Positions 1 through 5,592 of a DNA stretch of 7,924 bases are shown in pieces. The position numbers were made by a program, and so were the translations under genes. Each line of letters opens with the position of its first letter. The stretch's first letter is position 1. The notes beneath the pieces are model-generated. The model saw only the letters and a program-made list of their open reading frames with translations, did not search any database and was not told where the DNA came from. The stretch is from Oscillospiraceae bacterium (GTDB taxonomy: Bacteria; Bacillota; Clostridia; Oscillospirales; Ruminococcaceae): the NCBI GenBank assembly GCA_019420135.1, contig JAHZHS010000037.1, forward strand, positions 7,290-15,213. The letters run 5' to 3'.

Positions 1-462
1 GTCGGCGTTGTAGATCAGGATATCCGCCGCCATGAGCACCGGGTAGGTGAACAGTCCGCCGTTGACATTATCGGGATGTTTGGCGCTCTTGTCCTTGAAC
101 TGGGTCATGCGGGACAGCTCGCCGAACTGGGTGTTGCAGGCCAGAATCCAGCTCAGCTGGGTGTGGGCCGGAACATGGCTCTGCACAAACAGCACGCTGC
201 CCACCGGGTCGATGCCCGCTGCCAGCAGCAGCGAGGCCAGCTCCCGGGTACGGCGGCGCAGAGCGGCGGGCTCCTCACGCACGGTCAGGGAATGCAGGTC
301 GGCCACCATATACAGGCAGTCGTAATCCTTTTGCAGCAGGGCCCAGTTGCGTACCGCACCCATATAGTTGCCCAGCGTCGGCGTACCGGTGGGCTGGATG
401 CCCGAGAGGATCCGCTTGCGCTTGGGCTGTGCCTGCTGCGTCTGATTCATTGTTTCTGCCAT
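1..462 (-). CDS. trpS: Tryptophanyl-tRNA synthetase, N-terminal part (cut by window edge)
   Basis: This class I aminoacyl-tRNA synthetase charges tRNA-Trp with tryptophan in the cytoplasm. The 154 visible codons cover roughly the first half of the Rossmann catalytic domain. Residues 20-36 carry the family signature SGIQPTG followed by TLGNYMGA, the TrpS form of the HIGH motif. Residues 110-128 (NTQFGELSRMTQFKDK) and 136-151 (GLFTYPVLMAADILIY) are also typical of TrpS. The KMSKS motif lies beyond the window. The start at 462 is chosen because AAAGGAG (472-478) sits 9 bases upstream; an internal Met at 450 has no comparable site. About 12 residues precede the usual family start, a small polar extension. 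The gene is divergent from gltX and sits directly behind a T-box leader whose specifier is TGG, which independently supports tryptophan specificity. Confidence 0.96.
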   Translation of the reverse strand, partial: MAETMNQTQQAQPKRKRILSGIQPTGTPTLGNYMGAVRNWALLQKDYDCLYMVADLHSLTVREEPAALRRRTRELASLLLAAGIDPVGSVLFVQSHVPAHTQLSWILACNTQFGELSRMTQFKDKSAKHPDNVNGGLFTYPVLMAADILIYNAD

Positions 463-495
463 GATTTTACGCTCCTTTGCCTGTGGGCGGGGTAC

Positions 496-534
496 AAAAA
501 AACTGCCCCCGTACAGAAATTTGTACAAGGACAG
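496..534 (-). terminator. Regulated intrinsic terminator of the trpS T-box leader
   Basis: On the minus strand the arm CTGTCCTTGTACA (534-522) pairs along all 13 positions, three of them G-U, with TGTACGGGGGCAG (515-503) over a six-base loop. Seven T residues follow (502-496). It overlaps the 3' half of the antiterminator, so transcription should stop here when tRNA-Trp is charged. Confidence 0.92.
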
Positions 535-559
535 GGAAAGTTCCTGCGGTACCACCTTG
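526..559 (-). promoter_or_regulatory. T-box antiterminator helix of the trpS leader
   Basis: CAAGG (559-555) pairs with CCTTG (530-526). GCAGG (547-543) pairs with CCTGT (535-531, one G-U). Between the two helices lies the seven-base bulge TGGTACC (554-548), the T-box bulge that contacts the NCCA end of uncharged tRNA. The 3' arms of both helices also form the 5' arm of the following terminator, so the two folds exclude one another. Confidence 0.88.
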
Positions 560-802
560 TTTGCCGCGCTGCGCGGCCACTCAGTGAAGCGGCAATCACC
601 GCTTCCGCCCGGTAACGGGGGCTGCCGTCGGCGGATACTAGGCCTTCCGGCTGTTCCCCGCCGCCCTCTGCGAACCATTTGTCTGCGCCGTGTACCGCCC
701 GTTTTCAGCCCCCGGGCTCTCTGTGGGTGCGTGCAGCAGTTTTACCTTCGCATCTCTGGTTTACTGGCAGGGTGCCCACCGGCTGCCCTGCTTATACACG
801 CT

Positions 803-831
803 ATTCAACCACAACTTTTCCCCTTTGTCAA
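803..831 (-). promoter_or_regulatory. Sigma-A type promoter for the trpS leader
   Basis: A perfect -35 TTGACA (831-826) is followed by a 17-base spacer and a -10 TTGAAT (808-803, four of six consensus bases). The predicted start near 796 gives a leader of about 334 bases, which fits a T-box. No competing minus-strand promoter of similar quality is visible nearby. Confidence 0.72.
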
Positions 832-857
832 CACCTGCGGCCTTGCACACGGCAAAT

Positions 858-866
858 TGATATGAT
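858..866 (+). promoter_or_regulatory. Candidate extended -10 promoter for gltX (distal)
   Basis: TGATATGAT reads as an extended -10 (TGn plus TATGAT, five of six). A -35 at the right distance is poor. It lies back to back with the trpS promoter, and a start near 873 would give gltX a leader of about 130 bases. An AT-rich second candidate lies closer to the gene, so this is tentative. Confidence 0.35.
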
Positions 867-954
867 ACAGTAATAACCGCAGGGATTTTTCTCTTTTTCG
901 CGCTGCCAGTCAGGCGCCCTGCCCCTCTGTCCGGTATCCGCCGGAATACGGTCC

Positions 955-967
955 ATACTATATAAAT
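955..967 (+). promoter_or_regulatory. Candidate -10 region for gltX (proximal)
   Basis: An AT-rich run holds TACTAT (956-961) and TATAAA (961-966), 35-45 bases before the gltX start, in otherwise GC-rich DNA. No recognisable -35 lies 16-18 bases upstream, so only the -10-like element is supported. Confidence 0.35.
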
Positions 968-1001
968 AAAAGACGACTACACTCGAAGGAGCGCTCTGAA
1001 T

Positions 1002-2456
1002 ATGGAAAAAACCGTCCGCACCCGTTTTGCCCCCTCCCCCACCGGCTACATGCACGTGGGCAATCTGCGCACCGCCCTCTACACCTACCTGCAGGCCAAG
1101 CACTCGGGTGGGACCTTCATCCTGCGCATTGAGGACACCGACCAGGGCCGCTATGTGGAGGGCGCCACCGACGTCATCTACGACACCCTGCGCGCCACCG
1201 GCCTGAACTGGGACGAGGGCCCCGACATCGGCGGTCCCGTGGGTCCCTACATTCAGAGCCAGCGCATGGGCATGTTCCGCCAGTACGCCGAGCAGCTGGT
1301 GAAAGAGGGCAAGGCCTACTACTGCTTCTGCACTCCTGAGCGCCTGGAGGAGCTGCATGCTTCCCAGAAAGCCGCCGGTGAGGTCAGCCACTACGACGGC
1401 CACTGCCGCAATCTCTCCCCCGAGGAAGTCAAGGCCAAGCTGGACGCCGGCACTCCCTACGTCATCCGCCAGAAGATCCCCAAGGAGGGCATCACCTCCT
1501 TTGACGACCTGGTCTACGGCCACATCGAGGTGGAGAACACCGAGCTGGACGACCAGATCCTCATCAAGACCGACGGCATGCCCACCTACAACTTTGCCAA
1601 TGTGGTGGACGACCATCTGATGGGCATCACCCATGTGATCCGCGGCAGCGAGTATCTCTCCTCCACCCCCAAGTACAATCTGCTGTACCAGGCGTTCGGC
1701 TGGGAGATCCCCACCTACATCCACTGCCCGCCGGTCATGAAGGACGCCCAGAACAAGCTGTCCAAGCGCAACGGCGACGCCAGCTACCAGGATCTGGTGG
1801 CCAAGGGCTATCTGCCCGCCGCCGTGCTGAACTATCTGCTGCTGCTGGGCTGGGCCCCCGAGGGGGAACAGGAGATCTTCTCCCTGGAAGAGATGATCAA
1901 GATCTGGGACCCCACCCGTGTCTCCAAGTCCCCCGCCATCTTTGACCCCCTCAAGCTGCGGGCCATCAACGCCGCCTACATCCGCGCCCTGCCCGCCCAG
2001 GAGTTCCGCCGTCTGGCCGATCCCTTCATCGACCGTGCCGTCCATGTGGACATCGACCGGGATCTGCTGTGTGCCAACCTGCAGCCCCGCTGCGAGGTGC
2101 TGGAGGACATCCCCCCGCAGCTGGACTTCTTTGACGCTGTCGTTCCCTTCGACGCAGAGCTCTACCGCAACAAGAAACAGAAGACCACCCCCGAGTCGGC
2201 TCTCGAAGCCCTGGACGCCCTGCTGCCCCTGCTGGAGAATCAGGCCGACTGGAACCGGGACGCCATCTTTGACGCCTGCCGCCAGAAGGCCGAGGAACTG
2301 GGCAAGAAGAACGGCTGGCTGCTCTACCCCCTGGGCATTGCCCTGTCCGGCAAGAGCCGCACCCCCGGCGGCGGCACCGATCTGGCCGCCATGCTGGGCC
2401 GTGAGGAGACGCTGCGCCGCCTGCACGCCGCCCTGGACGCCCTGGGCGCAAACTGA
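1002..2456 (+). CDS. gltX: Glutamyl-tRNA synthetase
   Basis: This class I synthetase ligates glutamate to tRNA-Glu in the cytoplasm. In many Firmicutes lacking GlnRS it also charges tRNA-Gln for later amidation; the sequence alone does not show which applies here. The 484 residues match the usual bacterial length (about 470-490). FAPSPTG (9-15) and HVGN (18-21) form the HIGH motif. RIEDTD (42-47) and DDHLMGITHVIRG (203-215) are family signatures, and KLSKR (252-256) is the KMSKS motif. A zinc-site-like pattern is C108, C110 and C135; the His of the E. coli CRH ligand is replaced by Asn (CRN), so metal binding may be altered or lost. The C-terminal anticodon-binding domain runs from about 320 to 484, ending in the expected GKSRTP and LLG-like blocks. 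AAGGAG (986-991), ten bases ahead, fixes the start. The gene is monocistronic: divergent from trpS and followed by a strong terminator. Confidence 0.97.
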   Translation: MEKTVRTRFAPSPTGYMHVGNLRTALYTYLQAKHSGGTFILRIEDTDQGRYVEGATDVIYDTLRATGLNWDEGPDIGGPVGPYIQSQRMGMFRQYAEQLVKEGKAYYCFCTPERLEELHASQKAAGEVSHYDGHCRNLSPEEVKAKLDAGTPYVIRQKIPKEGITSFDDLVYGHIEVENTELDDQILIKTDGMPTYNFANVVDDHLMGITHVIRGSEYLSSTPKYNLLYQAFGWEIPTYIHCPPVMKDAQNKLSKRNGDASYQDLVAKGYLPAAVLNYLLLLGWAPEGEQEIFSLEEMIKIWDPTRVSKSPAIFDPLKLRAINAAYIRALPAQEFRRLADPFIDRAVHVDIDRDLLCANLQPRCEVLEDIPPQLDFFDAVVPFDAELYRNKKQKTTPESALEALDALLPLLENQADWNRDAIFDACRQKAEELGKKNGWLLYPLGIALSGKSRTPGGGTDLAAMLGREETLRRLHAALDALGAN

Positions 2457-2502
2457 GCCTTTGCGGGGCAGTTCCCCACACAACCGCATAAAAATACGAC
2501 CT

Positions 2503-2550
2503 CCGGCCGTGGAAAGCAACCCCGCTTTCCACGGCCGGTTTTTGGTTTTT
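2503..2550 (+). terminator. Intrinsic terminator after gltX
   Basis: A perfect 15-base-pair stem pairs 2503-2517 with 2524-2538 around a six-base loop. It is followed by TTTTT (2539-2543), GG and a second TTTTT (2546-2550). It starts 47 bases after the gltX stop and should end that transcript. Confidence 0.95.
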
Positions 2551-2979
2551 CATGCAGAACTTTCGGGGATGGCGGGCGGGTGGTTCCCGGCGCGGGGAGC
2601 GTCGCAAAAACGGGGACGCTCCCCTGTCCCGCGGAAAATTCCTGATCTTCGGCGCAGCCCGCTTTTTTCCACCCGTGGCAAGCTGAAAACCTTGCACCGG
2701 CCGGAAGTTGTCGGGGCGGACGGGCTTTCGCCGCAAAGGGCGCCCCTTTTGCCCGGATGCCGCAGCTTTGCGCCGTACGCTGCGGGTTTGCCGGGGACCG
2801 TGGCAGGGCGGGCACCCTTTTGGCCGGTTTTGGAATTTCGCTGCATCGCAACAAAAAGCGCGCTGTGCGCAGGGTATACTCGTTGCTGCATCGCCCGAGA
2901 GGGGCGACGGCGCACCGGCACAGCCCCTTCCCGGCGCGCAGGCCATCCGGGGCAGGCATCCGCCGGGGAGGAATCACCC
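2551..2979 (+). other. GC-rich, hairpin-rich spacer before spoIIE, no gene recognised
   Basis: About 430 bases without a credible protein gene. Open frames here are on both strands, lack ribosome sites and have no recognisable family. Visible structure: a perfect 10-bp stem GGGGAGCGTC/GACGCTCCCC (2594-2603 with 2615-2624); GCAAG/CTTGC (2678-2682 with 2691-2695); CGGGC/GCCCG (2721-2725 with 2751-2755) enclosing a further GCAAAGGG/CCC-TTTTGC pairing; CCGCAGC/GCTGCGG (2760-2766 with 2779-2785); and TCGCCC/GGGCGA (2891-2896 with 2902-2907). A 10-base direct repeat GCTGCATCGC occurs at 2840-2849 and 2885-2894. I find no tmRNA, RNase P, SRP or 6S signature. It may be a long untranslated leader, a small RNA, or inert spacer. 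Confidence 0.5.
2875..2880 (+). promoter_or_regulatory. Candidate -10 element for spoIIE
   Basis: TATACT matches five of six bases of the -10 consensus about 100 bases before spoIIE, in a GC-rich setting. No good -35 is seen at 17 bases (CAAAAA), nor at the wider 21-22 base spacing used by Spo0A-dependent promoters. I could not find a clear Spo0A box (TTGTCGAA) near it. Its position between the two GCTGCATCGC repeats may or may not matter. Confidence 0.35.
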
Positions 2980-5331
2980 ATGCCAAACACCGTCAAAGAA
3001 TCCACCGCCACCCGCACCGCACCCACCACCGCACCGCCCACTCCCACCCGCACCGGTGCCGCTGCACCGTCCGCACCACCGCCCGCTTCCCTGCCGCCCG
3101 ACCGGCGTCTGCGCCTTCCGCCGGGCGGGGTGAGGGCCTCTGCCCTGGCCTGGCAGCTGGGCGCCGCCTGCGCCGGTATGCTGCTGGGGGCCGGACGGGT
3201 TTACGGCGGAGCAGCCCCCTTTGGTCTGGCGCTGGTCATGGGCTGTGCGCCAGGGTATCTGCCCTCCGCCGCCCTGGGGGCCGTGATCGGGGTGCTGGCC
3301 TTTCAGCCTCTGGAACAGGCCCTGCCTCTCTCCGTTGCCGTCTGTGCCGTGCTGATGATGCGCAAGCTGCTGCCCGCCCGTCCCCGCCTGGCCGCCCTCG
3401 TGGGCTGCGCCGTCCTGCCCGGCGCGGAACTGCTGTCCGGTTTTCCCCTGGGCATTGCCCCGGCCGACCTCATCTCCGCCCTGTGCGGTGCCGTCCTTGC
3501 CGCAGGCTTCGGCTGGGCCATACATACCCTGCCCTCGGACAAGCCCCGGGGTGCCTGTTTGTGGCTGGCCATGGGGGTTGCCTGTCTGGAGCGCCTTACC
3601 CTGCCCTTCTTTGCGCCGGGACTGGCCCTCTTTGCCCTGGCCGGGCTCTGCACCGCCTTTGCCGCCAGCCTGGAACAGAGCGCCGTGCTGGCCGTAGCCC
3701 TGGCCGCCGCCTTCACCGCTGCCCGGCCCGACCTCTGCTTCGGGGCGCTGGCGGTGGCCCTGGGGACCCTGGGAGCCTCCTGTCTCTTTCCCGGCGAGCG
3801 CTGGCGCTGTGCAGGGGTCTTTGCCGCCGGATGCTGTCTGGGCGCCCTGGCTGCTCCCTCCCTGGACGCGGCCCTGGCCCTGGGCAGCGCCGCCCTGTGC
3901 GGGCTGGTGATCTATCTTCTGGTGCCGCCCCGCAGCCTGCAGTCCTTCTTCCCCCAGCCGGCGCCCCCGGCCTCGGCCCAGAGCCTGTCGGGCGCCGCCC
4001 GGCGGCTGTCCACCATCGCCGACACCCTGTCCGACATTGCCGCCACCGTCAACGCCGTCTGTGAGCGGCAGTTCCCGCCCAAGGGGGAGACCTTCGACTT
4101 TGTGGTGGAATACACCGCCCGCCGGGTCTGCCAGGACTGCGCCCGCCGGGAGCGCTGCTGGATCAAGGGGTACTCCTGCGCCATGGACGGCATGTACCAG
4201 TTCAAGCCCATCCTGGAACAGACCGGCGTGGCCGACCTGGAACACATGCCCGGCCAGCTCAGCGTCTGCGAGCATCCCTCCGATCTGTGCGACGCCCTCA
4301 ACCACGGCTACCGTCTTTGGCGCAGCCGCCGTCAGACCCGGGCCCGGGCCAATGTGCTGCGCAACGCCCTGACCGAACAATACGGCGCCATCGCCTCGGC
4401 CCTGGCCCAGCTGTCCGCCCGTCTGGGTCAGGCCGGTCTGCCCGACCCCCGCCGGGAGGGCCGTGTGGCTCAGCTGTTTGCCTCCATCGGGCTGGAGACC
4501 CTGGAATGCAGCGTCACCACCGATGTGGCCGGGCGCATCTCCGCCAACGTGACGGTGGCACGCACCGCCTTCACCCCCGAGGAACTGCGCGCCCTCACCG
4601 CCGAGGTCAGCCGCCTCTGCCGACGGGATCTGGCCCTGCCCGAGGTCGCCCACTGCCGCACGGTGACCATGCTCGCCTTTGGGGAGCGGCCGCTGTTCAG
4701 CGCCCGGTTCGGCATGGCCAGCCGCCCCGCCGAGGAGATCAGCGGCGATGCCTGCGACCAGTTCTGCGACACCTGCGGCCGGGCCCAGATGCTCCTCTGC
4801 GACGGCATGGGCACCGGGCGCCCTGCCGCCGTGGACGGCCAGATGGCGGCCCGCCTCACCGGCCAGCTGCTGCGGGCAGGCTTTGCCGCCGAGAGCGCCG
4901 CCCGCCTGGTCAATGTGGCCCTGGGCCTGAAAAACGGGGAGCAGGAATCCGGCGCCACCCTGGACCTGCTGACCGTGGACCTCTTCACCGGGCGGGCCGG
5001 GCTGTTCAAGGCGGGCGCCGCCCCCAGCTTCCTCGTCCGCGGGGGTGAGCCCCGCATGATGGAGGGTGCCAGCCTGCCCATGGGCATTCTGGACTCGGTG
5101 GTGGGGCGGTCCAGCAGCTTCACCCTGGAGGTGGGAGACCTGGTGGTGCTGGTCTCCGACGGCGTCCTGTGCGACGGTACCGACTGGATCTTGCAGCAGC
5201 TGCAGCTCAGTGCCCGGCTGGGCCACAGCCCCGCCCAGACCGCCGCCGCTCTGGCCGACTCCGCCGTGCGCCGGGCCGGCAGCCGCCGGGATGACATCAC
5301 GGTGGCCGTGGTACGCCTGGACCGGCCGTAA
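2980..5331 (+). CDS. spoIIE: Stage II sporulation protein E (membrane PP2C-type phosphatase)
   Basis: In Bacillus, SpoIIE sits at the polar septum and dephosphorylates SpoIIAA, releasing sigma-F in the forespore. The 783-residue product matches the family length (B. subtilis 827). Residues 1-50 form a Pro/Thr/Ala-rich, probably disordered cytoplasmic tail. Residues about 53-316 are a run of roughly ten hydrophobic membrane segments. A central region (about 335-560) contains a cysteine cluster C384-x2-C387-x5-C393-W. The C-terminal PP2C/SpoIIE domain has ISGD (587-590), CDGMGTG (607-613), LPMG (699-702), SDG (726-728) and DDIT (771-774); D590, D608, D727 and D771 or D772 are the likely metal ligands. 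The reading frame stays open far upstream into gltX, but the start at 2980 has GGGGAGG (2965-2971) eight bases ahead and follows the gltX terminator. The gene stands alone, without the usual tilS, hpt or ftsH neighbours. Confidence 0.95.
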   Translation: MPNTVKESTATRTAPTTAPPTPTRTGAAAPSAPPPASLPPDRRLRLPPGGVRASALAWQLGAACAGMLLGAGRVYGGAAPFGLALVMGCAPGYLPSAALGAVIGVLAFQPLEQALPLSVAVCAVLMMRKLLPARPRLAALVGCAVLPGAELLSGFPLGIAPADLISALCGAVLAAGFGWAIHTLPSDKPRGACLWLAMGVACLERLTLPFFAPGLALFALAGLCTAFAASLEQSAVLAVALAAAFTAARPDLCFGALAVALGTLGASCLFPGERWRCAGVFAAGCCLGALAAPSLDAALALGSAALCGLVIYLLVPPRSLQSFFPQPAPPASAQSLSGAARRLSTIADTLSDIAATVNAVCERQFPPKGETFDFVVEYTARRVCQDCARRERCWIKGYSCAMDGMYQFKPILEQTGVADLEHMPGQLSVCEHPSDLCDALNHGYRLWRSRRQTRARANVLRNALTEQYGAIASALAQLSARLGQAGLPDPRREGRVAQLFASIGLETLECSVTTDVAGRISANVTVARTAFTPEELRALTAEVSRLCRRDLALPEVAHCRTVTMLAFGERPLFSARFGMASRPAEEISGDACDQFCDTCGRAQMLLCDGMGTGRPAAVDGQMAARLTGQLLRAGFAAESAARLVNVALGLKNGEQESGATLDLLTVDLFTGRAGLFKAGAAPSFLVRGGEPRMMEGASLPMGILDSVVGRSSSFTLEVGDLVVLVSDGVLCDGTDWILQQLQLSARLGHSPAQTAAALADSAVRRAGSRRDDITVAVVRLDRP

Positions 5332-5342
5332 CAAAATTCACT

Positions 5343-5405
5343 GCCGCGCTGTCGGTTCGCCCATGGAGGGCAACCACGTTGCAGCGCGGCTTTTGTGATT
5401 CTTTT
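5343..5405 (+). terminator. Intrinsic terminator after spoIIE
   Basis: GCCGCGCTG (5343-5351) pairs with CAGCGCGGC (5382-5390). Inside, GGTT-c-GCCC (5354-5362) pairs with GGGC-AACC (5368-5375) around loop ATGGA. The stem is followed by a broken T run (TTTT, GTGA, TTCTTTT). It begins 11 bases after the spoIIE stop. The T tail runs directly into the next promoter region. Confidence 0.8.
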
Positions 5406-5433
5406 GACACATTGACCAAAACTGTTGCACAAT
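5404..5433 (+). promoter_or_regulatory. Candidate upstream promoter (P1) for the EF-G paralogue
   Basis: A perfect -35 TTGACA (5404-5409), an 18-base spacer and CACAAT (5428-5433, four of six) make a reasonable sigma-A promoter. The surrounding 100 bases are strikingly AT-rich compared with the rest of the window. A start near 5440 would place the first transcribed bases within the inverted repeat at 5435-5457. Confidence 0.45.
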
Positions 5434-5434
5434 A

Positions 5435-5457
5435 TTTTTACAGATATTGAGTAAAAA
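5435..5457 (+). repeat. Inverted repeat TTTTTAC-N9-GTAAAAA, possible operator
   Basis: Seven-base arms at 5435-5441 and 5451-5457 are exact complements with a nine-base spacer. It lies between the two candidate promoters of the EF-G gene, a position suited to a dimeric regulator. The arms are AT-rich, so chance is possible. A nine-base direct repeat AAAACTGTT (5418-5426 and 5455-5463) brackets it. Confidence 0.4.
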
Positions 5458-5461
5458 ACTG

Positions 5462-5490
5462 TTTAATCTTTGCAAATAGTGTGGTAAAGT
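5462..5490 (+). promoter_or_regulatory. Candidate downstream promoter (P2) for the EF-G paralogue
   Basis: An extended -10 TGG-TAAAGT (5482-5490) lies 17 bases after a weak -35 TTTAAT (5462-5467). A start near 5497 would give a leader of about 96 bases and would exclude the in-frame ATG at 5497 as a usable start. Confidence 0.45.
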
Positions 5491-5501
5491 AGAAACATGC
5501 A

Positions 5502-5572
5502 GGGTAAGCTACGGCTTTTCCCGGCCAGTATGCAATCGCCGGAGGGGGAGATCCCGGTATTCGGCTCCGGCG
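5502..5572 (+). promoter_or_regulatory. Structured mRNA leader of the EF-G paralogue
   Basis: Hairpin A: GGG-t-AAGC (5502-5509) with GCTT-tt-CCC (5514-5522), closed by a C(UACG)G tetraloop of the very stable UNCG type. Hairpin C: CGCCGGAG (5537-5544) with CTCCGGCG (5565-5572), a perfect 8-bp stem ending just before the ribosome site at 5575-5582. An alternative stem B, CCGGC (5521-5525) with GCCGG (5538-5542), uses bases from both A and C and so excludes C. The 3' arm of A (CTTTTC, 5515-5520) also complements GAAAAG (5574-5579) at the ribosome site. I match this to no known riboswitch class. Confidence 0.45.
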
Positions 5573-5592
5573 TGAAAAGAGGTTTGATAACG

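Larger units (their letters stand above)
480..796 (-). ncRNA. T-box riboswitch leader, tryptophan-specific, upstream of trpS
   Basis: This leader senses uncharged tRNA-Trp and controls readthrough into trpS. Seen in the sequence, in minus-strand order: Stem I base GCGAA (753-749) pairs with TTCGC (675-671 region), followed inside by CTGC/GCAG. The distal Stem I has AGAGAGCCCG with GCCCG (717-713) pairing CGGGC (701-697). The specifier TGG is at 677-675 in the internal loop. A Stem II-like region with an AGTA element lies near 640. Stem III is GAAGCGG (605-599) with CCGCTTC (592-586). An additional small hairpin lies at 577-563. The conserved T-box, AAGGTGGTACCGCAGG, is at 558-543. The specifier, T-box and downstream terminator together make the class assignment firm; the exact boundaries are inferred from the promoter. 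Confidence 0.93.

Noticed and set aside
828..2519. 563-codon open frame on the minus strand across gltX
   Set aside because: It lies antisense to a gene with all GluRS motifs, has low-complexity Gly/Ala/Val/Gln composition typical of a GC-rich shadow, and covers the trpS promoter and the gltX terminator.
2706..2716. TTGTCGGG (2708-2715) as a Spo0A box for spoIIE
   Set aside because: It matches only six of eight bases of TTGTCGAA and lies about 160 bases before the only -10 candidate, too far and too weak.
1918..2979. Upstream extension of the spoIIE reading frame into gltX
   Set aside because: The frame is open by base composition only. It would cross the gltX terminator and overlap gltX by over 500 bases, while a good ribosome site and family-like start exist at 2980.
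2551..2979. tmRNA, RNase P RNA, SRP RNA, 6S RNA or a tRNA in the spacer
   Set aside because: None of their conserved core sequences could be found on either strand.
2550..3133. Small open frames on both strands in the gltX-spoIIE spacer
   Set aside because: They overlap each other, lack ribosome sites, are Arg/Pro-rich like GC-driven random frames, and match nothing recognisable.
2974..5334. 786-codon open frame on the minus strand across spoIIE
   Set aside because: It mirrors the spoIIE codons almost exactly, is rich in Gly/Gln/Ala, and shows no domain or ribosome site. Scarcity of stop codons in GC-rich antisense explains it.
5502..5572. Guanidine-II (mini-ykkC) riboswitch upstream of the EF-G gene
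   Set aside because: Only the first hairpin loop contains ACGG, and the second hairpin has a long unrelated loop. The class needs two matching ACGR loops.
5497..5592. In-frame ATG at 5497 adding 32 residues to the EF-G paralogue
   Set aside because: No ribosome site precedes it, it falls at the predicted transcription start of P2, and the 5593 start aligns with the usual N-terminus before the P-loop.
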